From NCBI GenBank assembly GCA_049315825.1, contig JBMOJK010000011.1, positions 1 to 37,210 of the forward strand: 37,210 nt of DNA, written 5' to 3'. This DNA is from JBMOJK01 sp049315825 (GTDB lineage Bacteria; Patescibacteriota; Gracilibacteria; BD1-5; UBA2023). The translations under genes and the position numbers were made by a program. The notes beneath the pieces were generated by a model. That model had not been told where the DNA came from. It saw only the letters and a list, made by a program, of their open reading frames with translations, and ran no database searches. How positions within the stretch are numbered: position 1 is the first letter of the stretch; each line of letters starts with the position of its first letter. Below are positions 8,322-15,905 of the stretch, one piece after another.

Positions 8322-8666
8322 TTAGGAATATTTGATATTTCCCTGTACCATTTTTTGGTACTCGAGAAACGACATAGCTCCCTGCACCTTGTAATATACT
8401 TCTCCATTTGGAAATAACTCAGATACGAGCACTCCATGACGGATCAGGTATTCCATATGATCTAAGGCTACTTCATGGCTAATGCTCGCCGCCTTTGCGA
8501 TTTCATATATCGTCACAAATTGGGGATCACTTCTACCAGAAGCTGCCTTATTAAAGTATGCAAGTGCACGTGCGTGCTTGCGTTTATGGGCTTTAACTAC
8601 AAAGCTCACAATCGTAAACACCACAACCACTGCGACAACCAGATACTGATAATTTACTTTTATCAT
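8322..8666 (-). CDS. Membrane-anchored winged-helix-like small protein (114 aa)
   Basis: The product has one N-terminal membrane helix (YQYLVVAVVVVFTIVSFVV, about residues 7-25) followed by a basic stretch KAHKRKH. The C-terminal domain (about 50-105) looks like a winged helix: TIYEIAKAASISHEVALDHM, then a short helix and GEVYYKVQG as the wing. A membrane-tethered DNA- or partner-binding regulator would fit, but no target is visible. I start at the ATG at 8664-8666 because AAGGAG lies just upstream; an in-frame start 17 codons earlier lacks this. It has no UGA codon and ends in TAA next to the shared terminator. Confidence 0.6.
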   Translation of the reverse strand: MIKVNYQYLVVAVVVVFTIVSFVVKAHKRKHARALAYFNKAASGRSDPQFVTIYEIAKAASISHEVALDHMEYLIRHGVLVSELFPNGEVYYKVQGAMSFLEYQKMVQGNIKYS

Positions 8667-8763
8667 CTTCTCTCCTTTTGCGATTGTACACTTCAAGAGT
8701 GCGCGATGCAATATCATGAAAAGACCAAGAAAGTCAATTATACGATGGATTTTTCGACTCAGT

Positions 8764-8790
8764 TTGACTTCATAAAAATTTCTTTATACT
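8764..8790 (+). promoter_or_regulatory. Promoter of the rplJ-rplL operon
   Basis: TTGACT (8764-8769) and TATACT (8785-8790), 15 nt apart. Transcription from about 8797 would include the whole L10 leader. Confidence 0.55.
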
Positions 8791-8796
8791 ACTTTC

Positions 8797-8954
8797 GACT
8801 TTTGAAGTCAGTCGCAGACAGGAGGCACTCCGTAAGCCCTCCCGAGACAAGAACAAATCCTGATACCCAATCTGTGGGCTTTCTTGTTCGTGCGATGTCA
8901 CGAATTTTTTTGTTCTGACTGACCGAAGTTCCCTTATTCACAAATCCATTCAAA
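8797..8954 (+). promoter_or_regulatory. Ribosomal protein L10 leader with attenuator
   Basis: The 5' UTR of rplJ folds with a closing helix 8807-8813/8917-8923. Inside is a GC-rich helix GGAGG/CCTCC (from 8821) preceded by CAGACA and followed by CGAGA, the elements of the L10(L12) binding site. An outer pairing CAAGAA/TTCTTG (8848-8853/8881-8886) comes next. A 6-bp hairpin 8887-8892/8899-8904 followed by seven T (8905-8911) forms an intrinsic terminator, and GAACAA (8851-8856) can instead pair with 8884-8889, overlapping its 5' arm. This matches autogenous control of rplJL by L10(L12). The assignment is from motif and position. Confidence 0.65.
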
Positions 8955-9614
8955 ATGGCAGTTACTAAAGATCAGAAGGTTGCGATACTCGCAGTCCTCG
9001 AAGCACACTTCAAGGATGCACAGAGTATTGCATTCACGACAAATCAGAAACTCACGGTTCTCGAAGTTTCGAACATGAAGAAGGAAATCCGCGCGGTAGG
9101 TGGTACATACATGATCGCAAAGAAGACTCTCGTTCGAATCGCGTTCAAGAATGTATTCGGTCTCGATCTCGATATCGACACGCTTCCAGGACAGGTTGCA
9201 ACTCTCATCTGTAAGGAAGACAAGATTGCTCCACTCGGTGTAGTTGGTAAGTACGCTAAGCAGTTTGCAAAGGAAAAGAAGATCGTCTTCTCAGGTGGTT
9301 ACATCGACGGACGCATCCTCGGTGCCGAAGAAACAACAAAGCTTGCAAGTCTTCCATCACGTGAAGTTCTCCTCGCGAAGCTCCTCGGTTCTATGATGTC
9401 TCCTCTTTCTTCACTTGCACGATTCTTCGATGCAGCAAAGAACGACCTCGGGTCAAAGGGAGGTGCTACCGTTGGTGATCTCGCAAAGGCAATGGCTGCT
9501 GCGGCTCCAGTAGTTACTGAGGCACCAGCCGCTGTTGAAACTCCAGCAGTAGAAGCTGCTCCAGAAGCTCCAGTAGAAGTGGTTGCCGAAGCTGAAACTC
9601 CAGCTGCAGAGTAA
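8955..9614 (+). CDS. rplJ: 50S ribosomal protein L10 (uL10)
   Basis: L10 anchors L7/L12 dimers at the ribosomal stalk. The 219-residue product has the usual N-terminal rRNA-binding domain (KDQKVAILAVLEAHFKDAQS, KKEIRAVGGTYMIAKKTLV) and the middle domain with FSGGYIDGRIL and LPSREVLLAKLLGSMMSP. It ends with an unusual Ala/Pro/Glu/Val-rich tail of about 35 residues (185-219). The L7/L12-binding helix lies just before that tail. No UGA codon. The gene follows the L10 leader and is co-transcribed with rplL; rplK and rplA are not adjacent. Confidence 0.96.
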   Translation: MAVTKDQKVAILAVLEAHFKDAQSIAFTTNQKLTVLEVSNMKKEIRAVGGTYMIAKKTLVRIAFKNVFGLDLDIDTLPGQVATLICKEDKIAPLGVVGKYAKQFAKEKKIVFSGGYIDGRILGAEETTKLASLPSREVLLAKLLGSMMSPLSSLARFFDAAKNDLGSKGGATVGDLAKAMAAAAPVVTEAPAAVETPAVEAAPEAPVEVVAEAETPAAE

Positions 9615-9617
9615 TTT

Positions 9618-9652
9618 CGTCTCGAACTTTTCCTTCTGGGAAGGTTCGGACG
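9618..9652 (+). promoter_or_regulatory. Hairpin between rplJ and rplL
   Basis: CGTC/GACG (9618-9621/9649-9652), CGAAC/GTTCG (9623-9627/9644-9648) and TTCC/GGAA (9630-9633/9639-9642) stack into one hairpin with no T run. It is more likely an RNA processing or stability element that lets L12 be made in excess than a terminator. Confidence 0.5.
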
Positions 9653-9695
9653 AGGGTATTCCTCGCCAAACTGTTACTTATTTCACTTTTTGTCT

Positions 9696-10076
9696 ATGTC
9701 AGAAGTTACACTCAGCGCAAACGCGCAGAAGATTATGGATCTCGTTGAGACTCTTACTATCGTTGAACTCGCAGACCTCGTTTCTGCAATGGAAACTAAG
9801 TTCGGAGTATCTGCAGCAGCTCCAGTAGCAGCAGCAGGTGCAGCAGGAGCTGAAGAAGCTGAAGAAAAGACTACTGTTAATGTTGTTATGACAAGCGCAG
9901 GAGGAGCTAAGATCGCTGTTATTAAGGTTATTCGCGAAATTACTGGTCTCGGTCTTGCTGAAGCTAAGGCTCTCGCAGACAACGGAGGAAACATCAAGGA
10001 AAATGTTTCTCGCGCTGACGGAGAAAAGATTGCTGCACAGCTCACTGAGCAGGGTGCAACTATTGAACTCAAGTAA
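9696..10076 (+). CDS. rplL: 50S ribosomal protein L7/L12 (bL12)
   Basis: L7/L12 forms the flexible stalk that recruits translation factors. The 126-residue product has the N-terminal dimerisation domain (about 8-36), an Ala/Gly-rich hinge (AAAPVAAAGAAGAEEAEE), and the globular C-terminal domain (AGGAKIAVIKVIREITGLGL, LAEAKALADN). I use the ATG at 9696 rather than a TTG two codons upstream. No UGA codon is used and glycine is GGA/GGT throughout. Followed directly by a terminator. Confidence 0.97.
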   Translation: MSEVTLSANAQKIMDLVETLTIVELADLVSAMETKFGVSAAAPVAAAGAAGAEEAEEKTTVNVVMTSAGGAKIAVIKVIREITGLGLAEAKALADNGGNIKENVSRADGEKIAAQLTEQGATIELK

Positions 10077-10094
10077 TTGGTTCTTTAATCCGAA

Positions 10095-10130
10095 TAATAA
10101 AAACCCCCGATCATTCGGGGGTTTTTATTA
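10095..10130. terminator. Terminator after rplL
   Basis: A perfect 16-bp stem (10095-10110 with 10115-10130) with a TCAT loop, including ACCCCCGA/TCGGGGGT and A and T flanks. It can also end the convergent minus-strand transcript of the secreted-protein gene. Confidence 0.93.
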
Positions 10131-10142
10131 TGTCTAAATAAT

Positions 10143-11666
10143 TTAGCCCTGATCGGTTTTGCCTAAGGAACCAGTGGACGGTGTATTTTTACCCGGAGAA
10201 ACAGTCGAAGTTTCATTTGTAATCCGAGAAGAAACGCTCGAATTTACGTTGCTTGATCCATTTGATCCAGAGATTTGTGTTCCATCGATAATTGTACTGA
10301 TATCATTCATGAAGATTGTTCCCTTAGAGAGTCCTCATTTTACTGCATCGAGCTCATATATGAGATAACCTGCAATATTTGCTACTTCCTCATCTCCAGA
10401 GTAAGCAGACTTGAGAGCGAGTGACTTAATCCCACTGGAAAGGTTTGTGAGATAGGTGACATATGCATCGGCAGAAAGTGTCTTTCCTCGCGCGAGGATA
10501 CGCACCACGAGCTGATCGATTCGACCTGCAAAGTCTGCGCTAAATTTTGAACGAAATGGATTCGTTGCTGCAGTGGTAGTAGTAGTTTGTACCGAATGCT
10601 TGTCAGACCCAATGCGCTGCTTATCAAGATAGGCTTCAGCCTGGGCATAATCAGCTGAATCTGGGTCACTCATACCAATGCTCAGAAGACTGGTTTTCCC
10701 TGCAGAATTCTCAAACCAAAGTTCTCGACTCAAGCTATACCCATGGTAATCACCTACTATTTTTACTGTATACACTCCATTGAGGTAGCTTCCACCTGGA
10801 ACTACAGTATCCCCCCGGTTTTCTACCTGCTTGGTTGTAGTTATATCACCCCAGCTAGTACGGCCTGCCGAAAGCATGGCTCTGGTATTTGGATCTGAAG
10901 TCATAACACTACATTCCGCTATCTGTCCATAGTTAACATACGTATTCGTCTCTGTAGCATGGCCATCCACGACACACTTCATCCCTGTTGGTGCTGCGGG
11001 CAATTGAGCAGGAAGTATAGTAAATGAAAACGAAATCTCCGTGTGGATTGCGGTACCTATCTTATATCCGGTCAGTTTGAAATAGTGGACTCCCGGAGCA
11101 TATTGAGTAGTTAGAAATGGCATTTTCCACTTTCCGTCATCCCCTACCGCTACATTTCCTTCTCCAAAGTCACTATTAACTTTGATTTCACTCACAAAGA
11201 TACGCGCACCCGGGACTCAAGTACCCTCTAAAGAAAATCCTTTTGTATCACCCGAGATACGTACAGAATCTCCAGTAAACACCTGCCCATTCGCACTCGT
11301 GATAGCAAAGACTTGATTGACTTGGCTCTTGTTGGTATCAGTAGTGGGAGTAACCGTAAAGGTATCCTTAATCTTTGCCGAGGATTCCCCATTTTTATCA
11401 ACTGCCCACCATTCACACTGAGTAGTCCCGATCCATTCCTCTCGATAAATATCCGGGGCTGAACCTGATACAGGAAGAACTCCTTTTCCTGAAAATGGCC
11501 CACTACAAGAATACTGGACCTTAGTCGCACCCTGACTCGCCCAGTATACAGTCTCCGCCACTCAAACAGCACCAGTTGCTGGGGTTCGAGCAACATTCAG
11601 AAGTGGTGCAGCAGAAGCTACTACCGGCCCAAGCAAGAAAGCCAAGAGGATTATCAGAGTGCGCAT
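10143..11666 (-). CDS. Large secreted protein with Ig-like/beta-rich repeats, unknown function
   Basis: The 507-residue product becomes one gene only when UGA is glycine (TGA at 11562-11564, 11214-11216, 10335-10337). It starts with a signal peptide (MRTLIILLAFLLGPVVASAA, then APLL). The body is beta-rich, and segments such as VFTGDSVRISGDTKGFSLEG and GDYHGYSLSRELWF suggest successive Ig-like or carbohydrate-binding-like modules. A helical domain near 370-440 (RSKFSADFAGRIDQLVVRIL) is followed by a Ser/Thr/Gly-rich low-complexity tail. A few cysteines (YSCSG, TTQCEWW, KCVVD, AECSV) could form disulfides, and a DsbA-like gene lies 2 kb away. An extracellular or cell-surface role, perhaps host contact, is inferred. 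Confidence 0.75.
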
Positions 11667-11758
11667 ATGGGGAAAATGAGGATGTTTCCCAAAGATGGCA
11701 CCACTATTGCACCAATGTCAAACAATAGATCTGGGACCCCTCGCATCTAGAGGTCTTT

Positions 11759-11983
11759 TTATTTCTTTTTCTTTACAAAGCAGGTCTTGAGCACGAGATC
11801 CTTACATTCCACCTCTTCTGGATCATCTGTGAGTCGGATCTTGTATACCGTACCTTGTTTGAGTACAGTATTCGACCCCTTGAGCTTAAGGTCTTTTATT
11901 AGCATGACAGAGTCACCATTTTCGAGGATAGTTCCATTGCTGTCTTTTGTGGGCTCCTGTTCTTCAAACATTGAGTCGTTCAT
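11759..11983 (-). CDS. PhnA/YjdM C-terminal-domain protein lacking the zinc ribbon
   Basis: The 74-residue product matches the C-terminal domain of YjdM (PhnA): DSNGTILENGDSVMLIKDLK, then LKGSNTVLKQGTVYKIRL and a Lys-rich end. Full YjdM proteins have an N-terminal zinc ribbon of about 35 residues, which is absent here and replaced by a short acidic lead (NDSMFEEQEP). Despite the old name, no role in phosphonate use is implied. It lies 5 nt downstream of the DHH phosphoesterase gene and is probably co-transcribed. An internal ATG at codon 5 is an alternative start. Confidence 0.7.
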   Translation of the reverse strand: MNDSMFEEQEPTKDSNGTILENGDSVMLIKDLKLKGSNTVLKQGTVYKIRLTDDPEEVECKDLVLKTCFVKKKK

Positions 11984-11988
11984 AAGGC

Positions 11989-12966
11989 TTAGATAAAGAA
12001 TGCTTCGATCATATGGATAATTTCTTCCCTAGGAAGCATACTACAGGCTCCACTTGCCATAACATGCCCTCCACCACCAAATATACCTGCGAGAGCCCGC
12101 ATATCATAAGCCTCATCCTTTGAGCGAAATGACATACGGTATTTTCATTCGGGAGTTTCTTTAAGCAGAACTACGAACTTAGATCGAACCGATCGAAGAT
12201 AGTCATTCACGAGTTCATTGCCAAGCGAATCGCATGAAATAGCTCGTGACTGAAACATTTCATGCGTTGCGGTTGCGATAATCCCCTTCCCTTCAAGTAT
12301 TGGTTTAAGAGTTGCGAGAACTTCTCCATAGAGTCAGATGTATGCAGGATCAGTACTCTGGTAGAGATTGCGAATCAATCGATCATGTTCCGCACCGAGC
12401 TCGAGCATGCGGGCAGAAAATTGCAGACCATGCGGAGTGGTATTGGTGTTACGGAAGCATTCCGTATCGTAGTACACTCCGAGCAAAAGATACGTCGCCA
12501 TATCTTTTGTGATCGCCTCGATGCCTGCGATGTATTCGATAAAACATGATACCATCATTGTTGCAGATGTATGTTCATAGCTGCACGTTGACCAACACAC
12601 ATCACCATAACACGATGAATGATGATCAATATTGATCTTCTTGGTTGCATCAAATATCGCTCTATTGTCGGTATATATTGCCCCGAGCATATTGAACGAA
12701 CCAGTATCACAAATTACAATAAGGTCATACTTAACATCCGGAAGCTTCGTATAAATACGGTCAGCCACGCCGAGAAAGTCATAGAGGCACGAGAGTGGCT
12801 TTTCGTTTGCGATGATCATTTTCTTGCCTTGAGTCACTCCAAAATCATAGAGTGCCAACAAACAACCGAGCGCATCTCAGTCGAGATTGGAGGCTCAGGT
12901 AAGCAAAATCGTCTCGCTTTCTTGCCAGAGTTGAGAGATTTGATCGAGGACAGCTTGATGTTTCAT
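11989..12966 (-). CDS. DHH/DHHA1 phosphoesterase, NrnA-like
   Basis: NrnA-type enzymes degrade nanoRNA and pAp. The 325-residue product has a DHH domain (D29-G30-D31, CDTG near 86-89, DHH at 114-116) and a C-terminal DHHA1 domain with GGGGHVMASGAC. Four TGA codons are needed (12895-12897, 12877-12879, 12334-12336, 12145-12147). The second gives the invariant glycine in D-G-D and is one of the clearest proofs of the code. Motif I reads GASNLDGD, so the histidine usually four residues before the first Asp is absent; activity or metal use may differ. It is divergent from rlmE and followed by the PhnA-like gene. Confidence 0.85.
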
Positions 12967-12997
12967 AGCTTTGCGCTACAGTAAGGGAAAGACAGGG

Positions 12998-13003
12998 TAT
13001 AGT
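12998..13003 (+). promoter_or_regulatory. -10 box upstream of rlmE
   Basis: TATAGT in the 53-nt gap between divergent genes, 16 nt before the GTG start. No convincing -35 box is seen at the right spacing, so this is tentative. Confidence 0.3.
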
Positions 13004-13019
13004 AACTAATCTCCGATAC

Positions 13020-13643
13020 GTGTCAACGAAAAAGAAAAAAGGTACAGGGCAGTATGTTGTCCAAGACAAGTGGTTCTTCGAAGCAAAGAAGCTCGGATAC
13101 CGCGCCCGTAGTGCATTTAAGCTCATAGAAGTGCAGGATCGTTTTAAGATTCTCGAGCCAGGGATGAAAGTCCTCGACGTTGCTTCTGCGCCTGGAAGTT
13201 TCCTTCAGGTTATTTCCAAGATCATAGGCCCAGAAGGCATTGTTGCAGGCGTAGACCTTCAACAGATTAAGCCATTTGGTCAGCAAAATATCCGTGTACT
13301 TCAAGGCGATATTTTCGACAAACCGAAGATCGAACAGTTCTGTGAGAAAATCGGCATTCAACAATTCGATGTTGTCACATCAGACATCGCACCAAATACT
13401 ACAGGACTTACCGGAGTAGATCAGTATCGCTCCATCGAGCTCAATATCGCTATCCTCGAATTTGCCCACGACTGGCTCAAACCAGGAGGGAATCTCCTGC
13501 TCAAGGTATTTGTCGGTGAAGATATTCAGGAGCTCATCACTCCGATTATGCAGCGCTATAGTGGCCTCAAGCGCGTCAAGCCTCAAGCCTGTCGTGATCG
13601 AAGCTTCGAAGAATATTTCCTCTGTATTGGGAAGAAATCATAA
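13020..13643 (+). CDS. rlmE: 23S rRNA 2'-O-methyltransferase RlmE (FtsJ)
   Basis: RlmE methylates the ribose of U2552 in the 23S rRNA peptidyl-transferase centre using S-adenosylmethionine. The 207-residue product has the FtsJ layout: YRARSAFKLIEVQDRF with the first catalytic Lys, the SAM-binding VLDVASAPGSFLQV, the VTSDIAPNTTG motif with the catalytic Asp, and LLLKVFVGED with the second Lys. The last tetrad residue is the Glu in the RSFEEYFLC segment. The start is GTG at 13020. No UGA codon. The TAA stop lies inside the 5' arm of its terminator. Confidence 0.92.
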   Translation: MSTKKKKGTGQYVVQDKWFFEAKKLGYRARSAFKLIEVQDRFKILEPGMKVLDVASAPGSFLQVISKIIGPEGIVAGVDLQQIKPFGQQNIRVLQGDIFDKPKIEQFCEKIGIQQFDVVTSDIAPNTTGLTGVDQYRSIELNIAILEFAHDWLKPGGNLLLKVFVGEDIQELITPIMQRYSGLKRVKPQACRDRSFEEYFLCIGKKS

Positions 13644-13690
13644 TAAAACCCCCTCCTTTCCTCTTACGAGCTTGGAGGGAATTTTATTAT
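13640..13690. terminator. Terminator after rlmE
   Basis: ATAATAAAA and TTTTATTAT at the two ends plus CCCTCC/GGAGGG in the middle form a stem with a 17-nt loop. It works in both directions by composition. Confidence 0.8.
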
Positions 13691-13706
13691 TTCATCGGTC
13701 GATCAA

Positions 13707-13802
13707 TTACTTTCTTAAATTCAACAACATCACCGCACCGAGGATAAGTCCGTATAAATCTGTGCCAAAAGAAACTATTGAACCGACTGTGCATCATTTC
13801 AA
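13707..13802 (-). CDS. Possible 31-aa hydrophobic peptide using UGA-Gly
   Basis: A TTG start at 13800-13802 opens a 31-codon frame with one TGA as glycine, giving one glycine-rich hydrophobic helix (GSIVSFGTDLYGLILGAVML) and a basic end (NLRK). This is the profile of a single-span membrane peptide. It sits alone between two bidirectional terminators, with no Shine-Dalgarno sequence or clear promoter, so it could equally be chance. Confidence 0.25.
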
Positions 13803-13803
13803 T

Positions 13804-13841
13804 AAAAACAAAAGAGCCTCACATAAGGCTCTTTTGTTTTT
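13804..13841. terminator. Terminator of the DsbA-like gene
   Basis: A perfect 16-bp stem (13804-13819 with 13826-13841), AGAGCC/GGCTCT core with A and T flanks, just beyond the stop of the minus-strand DsbA-like gene. Confidence 0.92.
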
Positions 13842-13852
13842 ATCTTGTTCAA

Positions 13853-14785
13853 TTACTTGAGAAGACCGTCAACGAGTGGATAGAATGAACTTACATCTGC
13901 TGCCCCCTTCATGAGTTCAAATTTCTTTGTCTCATTGTTGAGGATCATAGTTGTAGGAGTTCCATCAACTCCGTGCTTCATAGCTTCGGCAGTGTATGCC
14001 TGATAGATAGATTCGGTCTTCTTTCCATCGTAACATGCTGCAAACTTTGTCGCGTCTACACCAACTTCCTTAGCAAGTGCCTTGATGTTGTCGAGTGGGA
14101 ATACAGGTCCACGCTCATTTGAACGATCGAGGATCGCCTTGTAGAACTTCTCGTACTTTTCAGCTCCACCGATCTGTGCAACACAGATAGATGCCATACC
14201 CTTCTGATCTGCACCTGGATGTCGCGCAAGATTGAGTGGCTTGTAGATTACATTGATCTTATCACCGTATTTTTCCTGGAGCTTTGAGATTGTCTTGTTC
14301 TTGAACTGAATAATACAGTATGGACACTCAAGGTCAGAGTATTCAACGAGAGTAATCTTCGCATCCTTCTTCCCTTCTACATATGCATCCTTCATCACTG
14401 CTGCGTAGTCATCAGCAGAGAGTGTTGTTGAAGCTGCTGGAGTTGGAGTTTCAGTTTCACCCCCCGCACTTACTGTACCACCCATTTTTGCAATCGCTGC
14501 CTTAATCTGAGACTTCTGCTGTGCAGCTGAAAGCGTCTGATACTGAGTAACGAGATCATACATTTCCTTTCCACCTGCGTGGTCAGCTTCCATCTTCTCG
14601 ATCGCAGCTACGAGTTCATTTTGAGAATTCTTGATACCGTTTGTCTTGTAATCGTAAAAACCGAATGCAAGAGTAGCCGTTGCAATGAGATTGATTGCAA
14701 GAATGACGCTGAGGATAGCTGAAGGCTTTCCTGTGCCACAATTCTTGCTGCAATTCATTCCTTCTTGGGTGTTTTTCATTTCCAT
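13853..14785 (-). CDS. DsbA-like membrane-anchored thioredoxin-fold oxidoreductase
   Basis: The 310-residue product has a short cytoplasmic start with three cysteines (MNCSKNCGTG), a single membrane helix at about 22-44, a helical and Ala/Thr-rich linker to about 120, and a DsbA-type thioredoxin domain. That domain has the active site ECPYC (C154, C157) and the cis-proline loop GVDGTPTTM. It should form or shuffle disulfides in exported proteins. A candidate client is the cysteine-containing secreted protein at 10143-11666, which is inference from proximity. No UGA codon. The start could also be the ATG two codons later. A TATAAT box lies about 27 nt upstream. Confidence 0.85.
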   Translation of the reverse strand: MEMKNTQEGMNCSKNCGTGKPSAILSVILAINLIATATLAFGFYDYKTNGIKNSQNELVAAIEKMEADHAGGKEMYDLVTQYQTLSAAQQKSQIKAAIAKMGGTVSAGGETETPTPAASTTLSADDYAAVMKDAYVEGKKDAKITLVEYSDLECPYCIIQFKNKTISKLQEKYGDKINVIYKPLNLARHPGADQKGMASICVAQIGGAEKYEKFYKAILDRSNERGPVFPLDNIKALAKEVGVDATKFAACYDGKKTESIYQAYTAEAMKHGVDGTPTTMILNNETKKFELMKGAADVSSFYPLVDGLLK

Positions 14786-14811
14786 AGGTTAAAATTAGAA
14801 ATACGTGGTAG

Positions 14812-14817
14812 ATTATA
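14812..14817 (-). promoter_or_regulatory. -10 box of the DsbA-like gene
   Basis: A perfect TATAAT on the minus strand, with transcription expected from about 14805 and a leader of about 20 nt. The -35 region is poor. Confidence 0.45.
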
Positions 14818-14909
14818 TGGTTTTTTAAGGATTTCAAACGCAATCTCTCGAACTAAGCCTGTTTTCCTTATGTCAGTTTTAAAACATACCAAGTTTTTGA
14901 TCGCAACAA

Positions 14910-14931
14910 AAAATCAGCCTAGGCTGATTTT
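14910..14931. terminator. Terminator overlapping the tsaD stop codon
   Basis: A perfect 22-nt palindrome AAAATCAGCCT/AGGCTGATTTT. The TAG stop of tsaD (14919-14921) sits at its centre. On the minus strand it is followed by further T residues. Confidence 0.8.
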
Positions 14932-15905
14932 GCATGATTCCTCATCCACTCGTAGTACGCCCGCATCCCGACCATTGCAGCATTGTCCATGCTATAGAGC
15001 TTGCTTACTGGAGAATAGAACTGCATATTGTTTTGTTGTGCTTCATCTGAGATATGTACTCTTAGAAGATCATTTGCACTCACTCAACCGGCGAGAAGGA
15101 CTGTAGAGACCTGATGACTGTGTGCTGCACGAAAGAGCTTAGTCGTCAGTATCCGAACAACCGCCTGCTCGAATTCAAAGGCAATTTCTCTTTCATCATC
15201 TTGGCTTAATTTCCCATCGACTGCCCGACGATCAATTTCACGCTTTACCGAACTTTTGAGACCAGAAAAAGAGAAATCTAAACTGTCTTCCTCAAGCAAC
15301 GACACTGGGAAAAGCGCACGATATTCACCCGTCCACTCAGAGGCAAGTTTCGCGATCGCAGGCCCACCCGGGAAACCATGCCCCATAGCCTTTGATACTT
15401 TATCAAAGGCCTCACCCGCAGCATCGTCACGAGTCTGACCCAAGAGCTCTAATTCAAATAAACTCTTCCAAAGATAGAGTTCATTGTGTCCACCGGACAC
15501 TGTCAGACATACGATCGGGAATCGTAAATCATCGACCGATCGTTCGATGAGGTTAGCAAAAATATGCGACTCAATATGGTCGATCCAAAGCACTTCCTTC
15601 CCGAGTGTGTGCGCAAGCGTCTTTGCCACCGTTCGACCAACCAGAAGCGACGGAAGCAGTCCTGGCTGTCGAGTGCATGCTATAAAATCAATATCCTGAA
15701 GGGTGATATTTCCATTTGTGAGCACTTCGTTGAGTACCTCAAAGATTGCATTTGCATGGAGTCGCGCAGCAACTTCAGGGACAACTCACTGTGTTTCGTT
15801 ATGTTCTTTGAGTTGTCACTTTGTACTCATCGTAATAAGCTTCGGACCGTTAAACAAGGCTACCGAAGTATCATCACACGAAGTTTCAAATGCGAGAAAA
15901 TACAT
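14919..15905 (-). CDS. tsaD: tRNA N6-threonylcarbamoyladenosine synthase subunit TsaD
   Basis: TsaD transfers the threonylcarbamoyl group to A37 of ANN-decoding tRNAs, with TsaB and TsaE. The 328-residue product starts with ETSCDDTSVA, has the GVVPEVAARLH segment, the metal-binding HIESH (H110, H114), the VSGGHNELYLW strand-turn and the FSFSGLKSSV motif. Three TGA codons are glycine (15816-15818, 15786-15788, 15084-15086); the second gives the conserved G of GVVPE and the third lies in LLAG-G-VSAN. The ATG overlaps the upstream stop as TAATG, so translation is probably coupled. It is the last gene of the PilM/baseplate-J operon. Confidence 0.94.

Noticed and set aside
11735..11760. GACCCCTC/GAGGTC hairpin followed by T on the plus strand upstream of the secreted-protein gene
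   Set aside because: No plus-strand gene precedes it, and on the minus strand it lacks a T run, so I cannot call it a functional terminator.
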